Of a DNA stretch of 64,000 nt, positions 41,537 through 51,151 are shown piece by piece. Numbering within the stretch: the stretch's first letter is position 1; every line of letters starts with the position of its first letter. The position numbers and the translations under genes are program-made. The DNA lies in NCBI GenBank assembly GCA_039812645.1, contig JBDIAV010000007.1:15448-79447 (forward strand), in the 5' to 3' direction. Origin of the DNA: Ancrocorticia sp039812645. Its GTDB lineage: Bacteria; Actinomycetota; Actinomycetes; Actinomycetales; Actinomycetaceae. The notes under the pieces are model-generated. The model was given only the letters and a program-made list of their open reading frames with translations. It was not told where the DNA came from and did not search any database.

Positions 41537-42480
41537 TTGGAGTCCTCCTCATCCTTCGCTGGCTCGATAGCGTCGGGCCCATTTGTTGATTCGAGTTGTG
41601 CAAGCGGAGTGACGTCCGGGTAAACAGGCGCTTCCTCTCCCGGCATACCGGGAAGGCCTCCCTGAACAACCTTTGGCTTGACAGTGGCAAACTCGCCGGC
41701 CGCAATACGTGCTGCCGTAACCGGAGAGATTTCCGAAAGGCGGCGGGCCTGGCCACGCACGCGCAGAACGCGCGGAATTGCTTCGACCAGTTCCTTTCCT
41801 CCAGCGGTGAGCGGGGGATTCGCGGCGGAGTTGGATTCGGCGAAAACGCCGGTGGGCGGCTTCTGACCAATGTGGCGGCCCAGCTGAGCATATGCTTCCA
41901 TCTTGGCGTCCACCAGCTCGGGCTGTGTGTACTTCTTGCGAGTACGCTCGCGGTGCGTCAGCGTCATAGCTCCGACGGCCGCAATGATGAGCAGCGCACC
42001 GGTAAGTTCCATGGCAAGCACATAGCTTCCGAAGATCGTCTCAGCAATAGCCTGTGGATTGGTTGGCTGGTTTGCGCCTTCCATGCCCACCGCATCTGGG
42101 GTCACGGCTCCCAGCACCGCTCCACCCAGAATCACGATAAAGCCAAGGCCACCAAGAATGGCCACCGGGCGCTGCAAGAAAAGCGTCTCATGCGTGGTGT
42201 CTGACGAATCCACACCAATCATCATGAGCACGAAGAGGAACATCATGAGGATGGCACCGGTGTACACGGCCACCTGGACAACACCCATGAAAGGTGCTTC
42301 AAGCATCGTATAGAGGAACGCCAGGCACACCATATTTGCGATGACACTGGCTGCCGAATACACGGCGCGGCGAGTGATCAGCAGCCCATAGATGGCCAGG
42401 ATGACCATAATGCCGGCAATTCCGAAGAATAGCAGCGCCTCCCAATCGGAGATTTCAAGAGTTTGTGTAGGTGCAGTCAT
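41533..42480 (-). CDS. nuoJ: NADH-quinone oxidoreductase subunit J, with long C-terminal tail
   Basis: 315 residues. Five membrane helices occupy the first 170 residues, including the VQVAVYTGAILMMFLFVLMM segment with the conserved Tyr of TM3. The last 145 residues are hydrophilic (RERTRKKYTQPELVDAK, PPTGVFAESN, EAPVYPDVTPLA) and have no counterpart in the 184-residue E. coli protein. ATG 42480 overlaps the nuoI stop as TGATG; GTG 42483 is also possible. Confidence 0.95.
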   Translation of the reverse strand: MTAPTQTLEISDWEALLFFGIAGIMVILAIYGLLITRRAVYSAASVIANMVCLAFLYTMLEAPFMGVVQVAVYTGAILMMFLFVLMMIGVDSSDTTHETLFLQRPVAILGGLGFIVILGGAVLGAVTPDAVGMEGANQPTNPQAIAETIFGSYVLAMELTGALLIIAAVGAMTLTHRERTRKKYTQPELVDAKMEAYAQLGRHIGQKPPTGVFAESNSAANPPLTAGGKELVEAIPRVLRVRGQARRLSEISPVTAARIAAGEFATVKPKVVQGGLPGMPGEEAPVYPDVTPLAQLESTNGPDAIEPAKDEEDSK

Positions 42481-43166
42481 CACTTGCTCCCCTCGGGCCG
42501 TACTGTTGCCAGCGTCGGATCCTCTGGACGATGCTCGCGAACCCAGTCAATCTGCGACGTCGTCGGTCCGGAAATCTCACCACGGTAGTAGTCGGCGTCG
42601 GTTGTTCCCTCCACCATCGGATGCGGTGCGGCAAGCATCTTCTCATCCATCGGGGCCAGCAGATCCTGCTTCTCGTAAATGAGACCTTCGCGGGTCGGGC
42701 CAGCAATCTCGAAATCGTTGGTCATGGTCAGGGCTCGCGTAGGGCACGCCTGGATGCAGTATCCACAGAAGATGCAGCGCAGATAGTTGATCTGGTACAC
42801 CTTGCCAAAGCGCTCTCCTGGCGAGTACTGGGCCTCGGGGGAATTAGCGCCGGCCTCGACATAAATGGCGTCCGCAGGGCATGCCCACGCACACAACTCG
42901 CAGCCGATACAGCGTTCCAAACCATCCGGGTAACGGTTGAGCTGATGCCTACCGTGGTAACGCGGCTGCGTCGGTACCTTCTGCTCCGGATACTGCTCGG
43001 TAACAGCCGGGCGGAACATCGAAGAGATGGTCACGCCAAATCCTGCCACCGGTGCGAAGAACTGACCGATCGCGCCCTTGCGCGCCGGTCCCCACAGTGC
43101 GGGATCGGGATCAGTGAACTGAGGCTCCTTAGAACCCGCCACTTCATGCGACTCGTTCTCAGACAA
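42480..43166 (-). CDS. nuoI: NADH-quinone oxidoreductase subunit I
   Basis: 228 residues. Two ferredoxin-type [4Fe-4S] motifs, CIGCELCAWACP and CIFCGYCIQACP, hold clusters N6a and N6b that pass electrons towards quinone. The N-terminus (SENESHEVAGSKEPQF) and the C-terminal 70 residues are extended compared with E. coli. TTG 43166 is preferred because AGGAGG lies exactly six bases upstream; it overlaps nuoH by 8 bp. GTG 43172 is the alternative. Confidence 0.94.
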   Translation of the reverse strand: MSENESHEVAGSKEPQFTDPDPALWGPARKGAIGQFFAPVAGFGVTISSMFRPAVTEQYPEQKVPTQPRYHGRHQLNRYPDGLERCIGCELCAWACPADAIYVEAGANSPEAQYSPGERFGKVYQINYLRCIFCGYCIQACPTRALTMTNDFEIAGPTREGLIYEKQDLLAPMDEKMLAAPHPMVEGTTDADYYRGEISGPTTSQIDWVREHRPEDPTLATVRPEGSK

Positions 43167-44499
43167 GGTCACCCTCCTGACTACTGCTGACGGCTGCATC
43201 CCTGCGGGCTGCACGGGGCGATGGGGGAAGCGACTGGCCGGGAAGCGGCGGAACCGGGAATCCACCAGCCATCGCGTCGAATTCTTCTTCTGGACGAACG
43301 AAACCGGAATCGCCGGATTCGTCGTCGTCCGGGGTGGTCTTGCCACCAAAGAACCAGATGAGTGCGATCGCGATAAGGAAGACCACGCCGATCCCAACAA
43401 ACAGGGTTCCGCGGGAAATATCCGTGAATGTGGAGACACCCTGGATGATCGTCACACAGACAAGCCACCCCAGAGCGACCGGGATAAGGACCTTCCAACC
43501 AAGCTTCATGAAGTGGTCGTAACGCATACGGAGCAAGGTGGCTCGTACCCAGACCATGATGAACATGAAGATCCACACCTTAATGAGGAACCACAACATC
43601 GGGATCCAGCCAACGTTCGGGTCGCCGCCCCACAGCGAATAAATGAACGTGACCACCGGGCCAGCGCGCCAGCCTCCGAGGAACACCGTGGTGGCGATCA
43701 TCGACACGTTGAGCATGTTGACGTACTCGGAAAGGTAGAACCACGCGAACTTCATCGAGGAATACTCGGTGGTGTGGCCAGCAACAAGCTCACCCTCGGC
43801 TTCGGGAAGATCGAAGGGCAGTCGGTTAGTCTCACCAAACATCGAGACAACGTACACGCAGAACGCCGGGAACAACGTGATGATGTTCCACATGCCCGCC
43901 TGGGCCTCAACGATTCCGGAGGTGGACATCGTTCCCGACGCCAAGAACACCGTCACCAAGGAGAGGCCAAGGGCCAACTCGTAGGAAATCATCTGGGTCG
44001 CAGAACGCACCGAGCCATAGAGCGGCAGGGTTGAACGCGAGGACCAACCTCCGAAGACCAGCCCGTACTCACCAAGTGCCGCAACCGCGAGCACAAAGAG
44101 CATAGCCACCGGCGAATCTGCCAGCTGCAACGGAGTGCTATGACCAAAGATCGAAACGTTCGGTCCCATCGGGATGACGGCCATGACGGTGAAAGCACAG
44201 GCCGCGGCGATCACCGGCGACAGGAAGTACATCACCTTGTCCGCACCCGCCAGCCAGAAGTCCTCCTTGATGAGGAGCTTGAGGGCGTCGGCGAATGCCT
44301 GGCCAAATCCGAGAGGACCCACGCGGTTTGGCCCGAGACGGGTCTGCATGCGGCCCAGTCCGCGGCGCTCCACCCACAGGGCGGTAATCACGGACATGAT
44401 AAGGAAGAGAAGAATGAAGACGGCCTTGAGAATCCAAAGCCACCAGGTATCTTGGGAAAAATCTGCTGCCTGGCCAACAGCCATGATGGTCGGACTCAC
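43159..44499 (-). CDS. nuoH: NADH-quinone oxidoreductase subunit H
   Basis: 446 residues, eight-helix membrane subunit that forms the quinone entry and the E-channel. ERRGLGRMQTRLGPNRVG, FALWERR-type start, FGETNRLPFDLPEAEGELV and the TTEYSSMKFAWFYLSEY loop are diagnostic. The C-terminal 80 residues are a hydrophilic Pro-rich tail (FPVPPLPGQSLPPSPRA) not found in E. coli. GTG start overlaps the nuoG stop (GTGA). Confidence 0.95.
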   Translation of the reverse strand: MSPTIMAVGQAADFSQDTWWLWILKAVFILLFLIMSVITALWVERRGLGRMQTRLGPNRVGPLGFGQAFADALKLLIKEDFWLAGADKVMYFLSPVIAAACAFTVMAVIPMGPNVSIFGHSTPLQLADSPVAMLFVLAVAALGEYGLVFGGWSSRSTLPLYGSVRSATQMISYELALGLSLVTVFLASGTMSTSGIVEAQAGMWNIITLFPAFCVYVVSMFGETNRLPFDLPEAEGELVAGHTTEYSSMKFAWFYLSEYVNMLNVSMIATTVFLGGWRAGPVVTFIYSLWGGDPNVGWIPMLWFLIKVWIFMFIMVWVRATLLRMRYDHFMKLGWKVLIPVALGWLVCVTIIQGVSTFTDISRGTLFVGIGVVFLIAIALIWFFGGKTTPDDDESGDSGFVRPEEEFDAMAGGFPVPPLPGQSLPPSPRAARRDAAVSSSQEGDLV

Positions 44500-47084
44500 T
44501 TGGTCACCTCCACGGGAGTCGCACTGAGTGCGACTGGCTCACCGGCGCGGACGCCGAGAGCTGAGATTTGACATCCCACCGAATTCTCCGGGAGCCACAC
44601 GACGTTATCAGGCATCGGCTGGATCACGGGATCGAGGGTCAGATTTCCGGACGGGCCGGACACGGTCAGTTTCGTTCCAGCCGTGACGCCCGCAGCGCGT
44701 GCGGTCGCTTCGGAAAGAACGGCCACTGCCTTACGCGCGGTTCCCGCCAAGTGTGGTTCGAACTCCTGAAGGGTGCCGGCACCGAGCATGAGGTTCCAGC
44801 TCGCGAGCAGTGCCTCGCCGGGCTTGGGCCGACGTGGCTTGTAAGCCTCATCATCCGGGGCGACAAGACGCGCACCATCCCAGGCGTGGAACTCGGAGAT
44901 TTCCTGGACGGCAGCCTTCAGCGTGGGCAGACCAAGGTCAATGCCCATCTCCTCCGCCAGATCGTTGAGCACGATGCGGTCAGGACGCTGCACCGACGTG
45001 AGAACCTGACCGAAGGGACGAATGCGTCCCTCCCAGTTGACGAACGAGCCACCCTTTTCGCTAGGAGGAGCAACAGGAAGGACGACGTCGGCCTGCTCGC
45101 TAAGTTCGCTACGGCGAACCTCAAGCTGTACCACGAAACCAGCGGCCGCGATGGCGGAGCGCGCATCCCCGGGCAAATCGTCCAGTTCAACACCTGCCAC
45201 CAAGAGACCACCCAACGTGCCGTCAGCAGCAGCCGCGAGAATCTCTGCGGTGTTACGACCATTGGCCGTAGGTAGGGACTCGGCACCCCACACGGTTAAC
45301 GTGTCAACGCGAGCCGCGGAATCCGAGACCGGACGGCCACCCGGAAGAAGACTGCCAATGGCACCAGCCTCAAGAGCACCGCGATCGCCAGAACGGCGCG
45401 GAACCCAAGCGACACGTGCGCCCGTGCGCTTCGCCAAGCGGAGCACAGCTGAGAGAGCGCCCGGAACCTGACCGGTACGTTCGCCCACAAGAATAACGCC
45501 GCCTTCGGCGAGACCGTCGTAGGTTGGGTCGCCGGCCTTCAAGCCGTCGAGAATCTGAGCCTCACTACCGGGAACAGCGGCGACCAGGCGTGCGCCCATC
45601 TTCGCTGTACCACCCGTGGCGTAGGCCGAGATCACGGAAACCTTGACCGTCTTCGCCAGGAATCCCTTGCGCAGACGCAGGAAAACAGTTCCACATTCTT
45701 CCTCGGCTTCGAAGCCGACAGTGAGAACGTGACCTGCTCGCTCCAGATCGGTGTAGGTGACTCCCAGACCGGAGCCTGCAACGGTGGAGCCAAGGAATGC
45801 ATCCTCTTCCTCCGTGGCGGCGCGGGTGCGGAAATCAATGTCGTTCGTCCCGAGCACGAGGCGTGCGAACTTGGAGTAAGCGTAGGCATCCTCCATGGCC
45901 AGGCGGCCACCGGTAAGAACGCCGACGCCCTGCACCATAGCCGAGGTGAGACCTTCGGCTGCCACGTCAAGGGCGTCGCTCCACGAGGTGGGAACCAGGT
46001 TGCCAGACGCATCGCGCACCAACGGGGTGGTGAGGCGATCTGGACCCTTCTGCCAGCGGAAGGCGAAACGATCCTTATCCGTAATCCACTCTTCGTTGAC
46101 CTGGGCATCCTCGCCAGCCAGACGACGAAGAACCTCGCCGCGGCGGTAATCGATGCGTATGGCCGAGCCGGAAGCGTCGTGCTCCGCAACAGAAGCAACG
46201 GATACAAGATCGAAAGGACGGGAGCGGAAGCGGTAGGACGCGCTGGTGAGAGCACCCACGGGGCAAATCTGGATGATGTTGCCGGAGAAGTAGGAGCTGA
46301 ACGGACGGCCCGAGACATCCTCTTCGGAATCGGCCACGGGACCGGCCGAGAAGCCGCCCGCCTTGCCAGAGGTACCGAATGGACCAACAAACTCGGCAGG
46401 TACGTTCTCCGGGTGGGCGCCGCCGTCGTCGGCAAAACCAAGAACGGACGCATCGAAGTTGCCGATCTGGGAGCCGTTGAGGGCGTGCACATCGTAACCG
46501 GGGGTGCCGCCACCACGGCCCTGCAGCTGGATGAACTTGTCACCGGCGATTTGCGACTGGAAGCGGGTGCAACGCTGGCACAGGATGCAGCGATCGCGAT
46601 CTAGCAGGATCTGCGAAGAGACCTGAATTGGCTTCGGGTAGGTGCGCTTGACATCGATGAATCGAGAGGTGGGGCGCCCCTCTGTCATCGCCTGATTCTG
46701 TAGCGGACACTCGCCGCCCTTGTCACAGACCGGGCAGTCCATCGGATGGTTGATGAGCAGGAACTCCATGATTCCATGCTGGGCCTTGAGGGACACATCT
46801 GATGTGCGCTGGGTATAGACCTCCATGCCCGGAGACACCGCTTCCGCACAGGAAGCCGCAGGCTTGGGCATCTTGGCCAGGGTTCCATCGCGGCCCGGAC
46901 GAGCCACCTCAACCAAACACTGGCGACAAGCGCCGGCCGGCTTGAGAAGCGGATGGTCACAGAAACGCGGAATACGTACGCCAACTTGCTCGGCGGCACG
47001 GATGATCATCGTTCCCTTGGGGACCGATACTTCCTTGCCGTCGATCTTGAGGGTGACGAGCTCTACAGTCTCGTTGGCACTCAT
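44496..47084 (-). CDS. nuoG: NADH-quinone oxidoreductase subunit G
   Basis: 862 residues. N-terminal clusters: [2Fe-2S] in FCDHPLLKPAGACRQC, then CPVCDKGGECPLQ and CILCQRCTRF, and a further ICPVGALTS segment. The remainder is a molybdopterin-oxidoreductase-like domain without cofactor, ending in a small beta-barrel domain (GTKLTVSGPSGNL). It carries electrons from NuoF/E to NuoI. ATG overlaps the nuoF stop by 4 bp. Confidence 0.96.
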   Translation of the reverse strand: MSANETVELVTLKIDGKEVSVPKGTMIIRAAEQVGVRIPRFCDHPLLKPAGACRQCLVEVARPGRDGTLAKMPKPAASCAEAVSPGMEVYTQRTSDVSLKAQHGIMEFLLINHPMDCPVCDKGGECPLQNQAMTEGRPTSRFIDVKRTYPKPIQVSSQILLDRDRCILCQRCTRFQSQIAGDKFIQLQGRGGGTPGYDVHALNGSQIGNFDASVLGFADDGGAHPENVPAEFVGPFGTSGKAGGFSAGPVADSEEDVSGRPFSSYFSGNIIQICPVGALTSASYRFRSRPFDLVSVASVAEHDASGSAIRIDYRRGEVLRRLAGEDAQVNEEWITDKDRFAFRWQKGPDRLTTPLVRDASGNLVPTSWSDALDVAAEGLTSAMVQGVGVLTGGRLAMEDAYAYSKFARLVLGTNDIDFRTRAATEEEDAFLGSTVAGSGLGVTYTDLERAGHVLTVGFEAEEECGTVFLRLRKGFLAKTVKVSVISAYATGGTAKMGARLVAAVPGSEAQILDGLKAGDPTYDGLAEGGVILVGERTGQVPGALSAVLRLAKRTGARVAWVPRRSGDRGALEAGAIGSLLPGGRPVSDSAARVDTLTVWGAESLPTANGRNTAEILAAAADGTLGGLLVAGVELDDLPGDARSAIAAAGFVVQLEVRRSELSEQADVVLPVAPPSEKGGSFVNWEGRIRPFGQVLTSVQRPDRIVLNDLAEEMGIDLGLPTLKAAVQEISEFHAWDGARLVAPDDEAYKPRRPKPGEALLASWNLMLGAGTLQEFEPHLAGTARKAVAVLSEATARAAGVTAGTKLTVSGPSGNLTLDPVIQPMPDNVVWLPENSVGCQISALGVRAGEPVALSATPVEVTK

Positions 47085-48409
47085 CGAACACCCACCTCGC
47101 TGAACAGGGTTGTCTTTTCGTAGGGGAACAGTTCACGAGCCGGCGTGTGGTAACCCGCCTCGAACTCATCCCGGAACAATTCGATACCCGACTTGATCGG
47201 GGTGGCTGCCGCATCACCGAGGGCGCAGAAGGAACGGCCGGCGATGTTGTTGGCAATTTCGTAGAGGAGATCCACATCGCCCGGCTGACCCTTGCCAGCC
47301 TCTAGACGGTGCATGATCTGGCGCATCCAGTAGGTGCCCTCACGACACGGGGTGCACTTACCGCAGGATTCGTGCTGGTAGAAGTCCGTCCAACGCGAGA
47401 TGACGCGAACCACCGAAACGGTGTCGTCGAACATCATGATGGCACGGGTGGCCAGCATTGATCCCGCCTGACGCACACCGTTGTAATCGAGCGGTACGTC
47501 GAGATGCTCGGGGGTAAAGAGTGGAGCAGACGATCCACCAACAGCCCAGAACTTCAGCTCATGACCCTCGCGAATGCCACCGGCCAGATCCAGAAGCTCA
47601 CGACCGGTAATGCCCAGCGGTGCCTCAAACTGTCCGGGATTCTTGACGTGACCCGAAAGCGAGAAGAAACCGTGGCCCTTCGCGGAATCGGAGCCCATAG
47701 CCTGGAACCACTCAACACCGTTGCGGACGATGCCGGGAACGGAAGAAATGGTTTCAACGTTGTTGATAACGGTGGGACGCGCGTACAGACCTTCGGCAGC
47801 CGGGAACGGCGGCTTCAGGCGAGGCTGGCCACGACGGCCTTCGAGGGAATCGAGAAGTGCGGTCTCCTCACCACAGATGTAGGCGCCAGCGCCCGCATGA
47901 ACCGTGATGTCAAGATCGTAATCGCCCTGAGGTCCGCGGCCCTTACCCAAGATGCCAGCTTCGCGCGCCTCGCGCACGGCAGCCAACAGACGGCGATACA
48001 CGTGCACGACCTCGCCGCGCAGGTACACAAAACCGTGGTTGCCACCAACAGCCAATAGGCAAATGGCCATGCCCTCAAGGAGCACGTGCGGGTTCGCCAT
48101 CAGTGCGGGAATGTCCTTGCAGGTACCCGGCTCGGATTCGTCAGCATTCACCACGAGGTAGCGGGGGCCACCATCCGGAGCGGGAAGGAAGGACCACTTG
48201 AGGCCGGTGGGGAAGCCAGCGCCGCCTCGGCCCATGAGGCCCGAGTCCTTAACGAGCTGGGTCAGCTCGCCCTCGCCGTACTCCCATGCCTTTTCCAGAC
48301 CTTCGTAGCCACCGTTTGCCTGATAGGCCTTCAGCGTCCACGAACGATCCTTATCCCACATGTCCGAGACAATCGGGGAAAGAACACCCGGTGCGGAAAA
48401 TTCAGTCAC
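47081..48409 (-). CDS. nuoF: NADH-quinone oxidoreductase subunit F (NADH/FMN site)
   Basis: 442 residues. NADH-binding loop GRGGAGFPTGLKW, FMN loop VNADESEPGTCKD, VCGEETALLDSLEG-like segment (YICGEETALLDSLEGRRG) and the [4Fe-4S] motif SCGKCTPCREG with a distal Cys in GRSFCALG. This is the electron entry site of complex I. GTG 48409 overlaps the nuoE stop (GTGA) and has GGAGG nine bases upstream; a longer frame to 48445 has no support. Confidence 0.95.
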   Translation of the reverse strand: MTEFSAPGVLSPIVSDMWDKDRSWTLKAYQANGGYEGLEKAWEYGEGELTQLVKDSGLMGRGGAGFPTGLKWSFLPAPDGGPRYLVVNADESEPGTCKDIPALMANPHVLLEGMAICLLAVGGNHGFVYLRGEVVHVYRRLLAAVREAREAGILGKGRGPQGDYDLDITVHAGAGAYICGEETALLDSLEGRRGQPRLKPPFPAAEGLYARPTVINNVETISSVPGIVRNGVEWFQAMGSDSAKGHGFFSLSGHVKNPGQFEAPLGITGRELLDLAGGIREGHELKFWAVGGSSAPLFTPEHLDVPLDYNGVRQAGSMLATRAIMMFDDTVSVVRVISRWTDFYQHESCGKCTPCREGTYWMRQIMHRLEAGKGQPGDVDLLYEIANNIAGRSFCALGDAAATPIKSGIELFRDEFEAGYHTPARELFPYEKTTLFSEVGVR

Positions 48410-49086
48410 TTCGTCTGCCCTCCAATCTTCTGCGGAGCAGTCCACTTCTTCTCGCGTGCAATCTTCAGACCCACGAGAGAAGCTGGGCCAGCGCTCGGGC
48501 CCTCGTCCACATGACCATCTTCGAAGCCTGCGAGCACACGCTCGATCTCCTTGAAGGTATGGACCTTGTTGGCACCGCGGGTGGGATGAATATCCTTGCC
48601 TTCGCGGATGTCCTCGACGATCTGCGTGGCGCTCGTTGGGGTCTGGTTGTCGAAGAACTCCCAGTTGACCATAACCACGGGGGCGTAATCGCAGCCCGCG
48701 TTACATTCGAGGGCCTCCAGGGTGATCTTGCCGTCCTCGGTGGTCTCGTCAGAGCCAATGCCGAGATGCTCGGTGAGGGTCTCCCAAATGACGTCGCCGC
48801 CCATGACCGCACACAACGCATTGGTGCACACACCCACGTTGTATTCGCCATTGGGATGGCGGCGGTACTGACTGTAGAACGTGGCCACGGCCGAGATTTC
48901 GGCGCGGCTCAAACCCAGCACATCGGCGGCCAACACGATGCCACGGGGAGAAACGAAGCTCTCCTCCGACTGGATGAGATGCAGGATCGGCATGACCGCC
49001 GATCGTGAATCCGGATAACGAGCGATGATGTCCGCGGCGTCTGCGCGCAGGCGGGCCTCAACCTCTGGTTCAAAATTGCGTGCCAT
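48406..49086 (-). CDS. nuoE: NADH-quinone oxidoreductase subunit E
   Basis: 226 residues, thioredoxin-like [2Fe-2S] subunit. Cluster cysteines are in VCTNALCAVMGG (C-x4-C) and LECNAGCDYAPVV (C-x3-C). The C-terminal 50 residues (HTFKEIERVLAGFEDGHVDE onward) extend beyond the E. coli protein, as in other actinobacteria. ATG overlaps the nuoD stop as TGATG. Confidence 0.95.
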   Translation of the reverse strand: MARNFEPEVEARLRADAADIIARYPDSRSAVMPILHLIQSEESFVSPRGIVLAADVLGLSRAEISAVATFYSQYRRHPNGEYNVGVCTNALCAVMGGDVIWETLTEHLGIGSDETTEDGKITLEALECNAGCDYAPVVMVNWEFFDNQTPTSATQIVEDIREGKDIHPTRGANKVHTFKEIERVLAGFEDGHVDEGPSAGPASLVGLKIAREKKWTAPQKIGGQTK

Positions 49087-50435
49087 CAGCGATCAACACC
49101 TCCCATAACAGGATCGATAGAGGCAAGGCACACGATGGCGTCGGCAAGCAAGCTACCTTCCGCCATCATGGACAGTCCCTGCAGGTTGCGGAATCCCGGA
49201 TCGGAGATATGCGCCCGGAATGGACGGGTGCCGCCGTCGGAAACCAGGTGGCAACCCCACGTACCCTTAGCATGCTCGATGATCGTGTAGCTCTGACCAG
49301 CGGGAACGCGGAAGCCTTCGGTGACCAGTTTGAAGTGGTGGATGAGGGACTCCATCGACTGCGTCATGATCTCGCGCACGTGCTCGGGCGAGGTGCCCTG
49401 GCCGTCGCGACCAATCGACATCTGAGCGGGCCACGCGATCTTCTTATCGGCGACCATGACCGGCTCGCCCTCGGAGGCATCCAAACGATCGAGCACCTGG
49501 TAGATGATGCGCAGCGACTGGTGGCATTCCTGGACACGGACCCATGTGCGGTTGAAGGCGTCCGACTTATCCGCAACCGGAACGTCGAACTCATACTCCT
49601 CGTAACCGCAGTAGGGCTGCGTTTTGCGCAGGTCCCATGGCAGGCCTGCGGCGCGCAGACCCGGACCCGTCTGGCCCAGAGCAATGAGCGCCGGGAGTGA
49701 AAGCACGCCGACATCTTTGAAACGCGCCTTGAAGATGGGGTTTTCGCCGACGACGTCCCACATCTCCAGCATCGACTTATGTACGTTCGGCAGTACCTCG
49801 CGGCAGAAATCGGTGGTGCCAGGAGAAATATCCTCGGCAACACCACCGGGGCGAATGTACTCGTTGTTCATACGCAGACCGGAAATACGTTCGATAATGC
49901 GGAGGAGGTCCTCACGGCCACGGAAGCCGAGCGTCATCATCGTGGTGGCGCCGAGCTCGTTGAGGGCGGAACCAAACGCAATGAGATGCGAGGCAATACG
50001 CGAGAGCTCCATCATGAGCACGCGGATTTGCTGCGCGCGGCGCGGGATCTGATCCTCGATACCGAGGAGCTTCTCGACGCCCATGCAGTAGCCAACTTCC
50101 TGGAAGAAGCAGGCGGTGTAGTCCGTACGGGTCACGAAGGTGACGCCCTGCGTCCAGGTCCGGTACTCCATGTTTTTCTCAATGCCGGTATGGAGGAAGC
50201 CGGTGGCTCCGCGCACTTCGCGAACGTATTCGCCGTCGAGCTCGAAGAGGAGACGGTACACACCGTGGGTCGACGGGTGGACCGGGCCAAGGTTCACAAC
50301 AATGCGTTCCTCAGCCAGCTGGGCTGCTTCAGCCGAAATATCCGACCAGTCGCCACCCTCCGCAGAGAAGCTGGGGAGGCCGTTAAGGTCGGCTTCGGTT
50401 GCGCCATTGGTGGCGTGGAAAGTCTGCGAGGTCAT
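49086..50435 (-). CDS. nuoD: NADH-quinone oxidoreductase subunit D
   Basis: 449 residues, hydrogenase-large-subunit fold that lines the quinone pocket. NLGPVHPSTHGVYRL carries the conserved His of the quinone site; YIRPGGVAEDI and PFRAHISDPGF are also typical. ATG 50435 overlaps the nuoC stop as TGATG, and CGGAGGG lies upstream. The N-terminal 35 residues are a short extension (MTSQTFHATNG). Confidence 0.95.
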   Translation of the reverse strand: MTSQTFHATNGATEADLNGLPSFSAEGGDWSDISAEAAQLAEERIVVNLGPVHPSTHGVYRLLFELDGEYVREVRGATGFLHTGIEKNMEYRTWTQGVTFVTRTDYTACFFQEVGYCMGVEKLLGIEDQIPRRAQQIRVLMMELSRIASHLIAFGSALNELGATTMMTLGFRGREDLLRIIERISGLRMNNEYIRPGGVAEDISPGTTDFCREVLPNVHKSMLEMWDVVGENPIFKARFKDVGVLSLPALIALGQTGPGLRAAGLPWDLRKTQPYCGYEEYEFDVPVADKSDAFNRTWVRVQECHQSLRIIYQVLDRLDASEGEPVMVADKKIAWPAQMSIGRDGQGTSPEHVREIMTQSMESLIHHFKLVTEGFRVPAGQSYTIIEHAKGTWGCHLVSDGGTRPFRAHISDPGFRNLQGLSMMAEGSLLADAIVCLASIDPVMGGVDR

Positions 50436-51151
50436 CAGTTGTAATCCCTCCGAGTATCCGGCGGTGGAATAACCGCACCCTTGTATTCCACGGGGATGCC
50501 ACCCAGCGGGTAATCCTTGCGCTGGGGGTGCCCAATCCAATCGTCCGGCATCGCCGTACGTGTGAGGCCCGGGTGATCGTCAAAGACGATACCCATAAGA
50601 TCCCATGCCTCGCGCTCCGGCCAATCATTTCCGGGGTAGATGGAGACGATCGAGGGGATGTGCGGATCCTCGTCCGGGCATGTCACCTCGAGGGAGACGA
50701 AGCGGTTGTGAGTGATCGAGAAGAGCGGGTAGTAGGCGTGCAACTCGCGGCCAGCATCGTTCGGGTAGTTAACCGCTGAAACGCCAATGCACATCTCAAA
50801 GCGCAGGTCCTGATCGTCACGCAGGTAACGTGCAGCACGAACGATGTGCTCACGCGCGATAAAGATGACAAGCTGTCCATTTTCGACGACGACCTTCTCG
50901 ATCGCTTCGTCGCGGTCGATTCCGTCCGCTTCGAACAGCTCGATGAGAATGTCAACGACCTCATCAAACCATCCACCGTAGGGGCGGGATGCGGGCTGGG
51001 CCATCAGCTCGGTCTTGGTGAGACCGGAGAATCCAGAGGTATCGCCGGAGCCCTTAACTCCCCACATGCCCTGAACCTGGCGGAGCACCGAAGGAGCAGG
51101 ACGGGATCCTTCGGGGGCGGGCGTTAGTGCGCCTTCATTGTTCTCACTCAC
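50435..51151 (-). CDS. nuoC: NADH-quinone oxidoreductase subunit C
   Basis: 238 residues. The N-terminal 75 residues are variable (APEGSRPAPSVLRQVQGMWG); the core ends with the family signature NDWPEREAWDLMGIVFDDHP and HPQRKDYPLGGIP. Part of the peripheral arm next to NuoD and NuoB. GTG start overlaps the nuoB stop as GTGA. Confidence 0.95.
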   Translation of the reverse strand: MSENNEGALTPAPEGSRPAPSVLRQVQGMWGVKGSGDTSGFSGLTKTELMAQPASRPYGGWFDEVVDILIELFEADGIDRDEAIEKVVVENGQLVIFIAREHIVRAARYLRDDQDLRFEMCIGVSAVNYPNDAGRELHAYYPLFSITHNRFVSLEVTCPDEDPHIPSIVSIYPGNDWPEREAWDLMGIVFDDHPGLTRTAMPDDWIGHPQRKDYPLGGIPVEYKGAVIPPPDTRRDYN

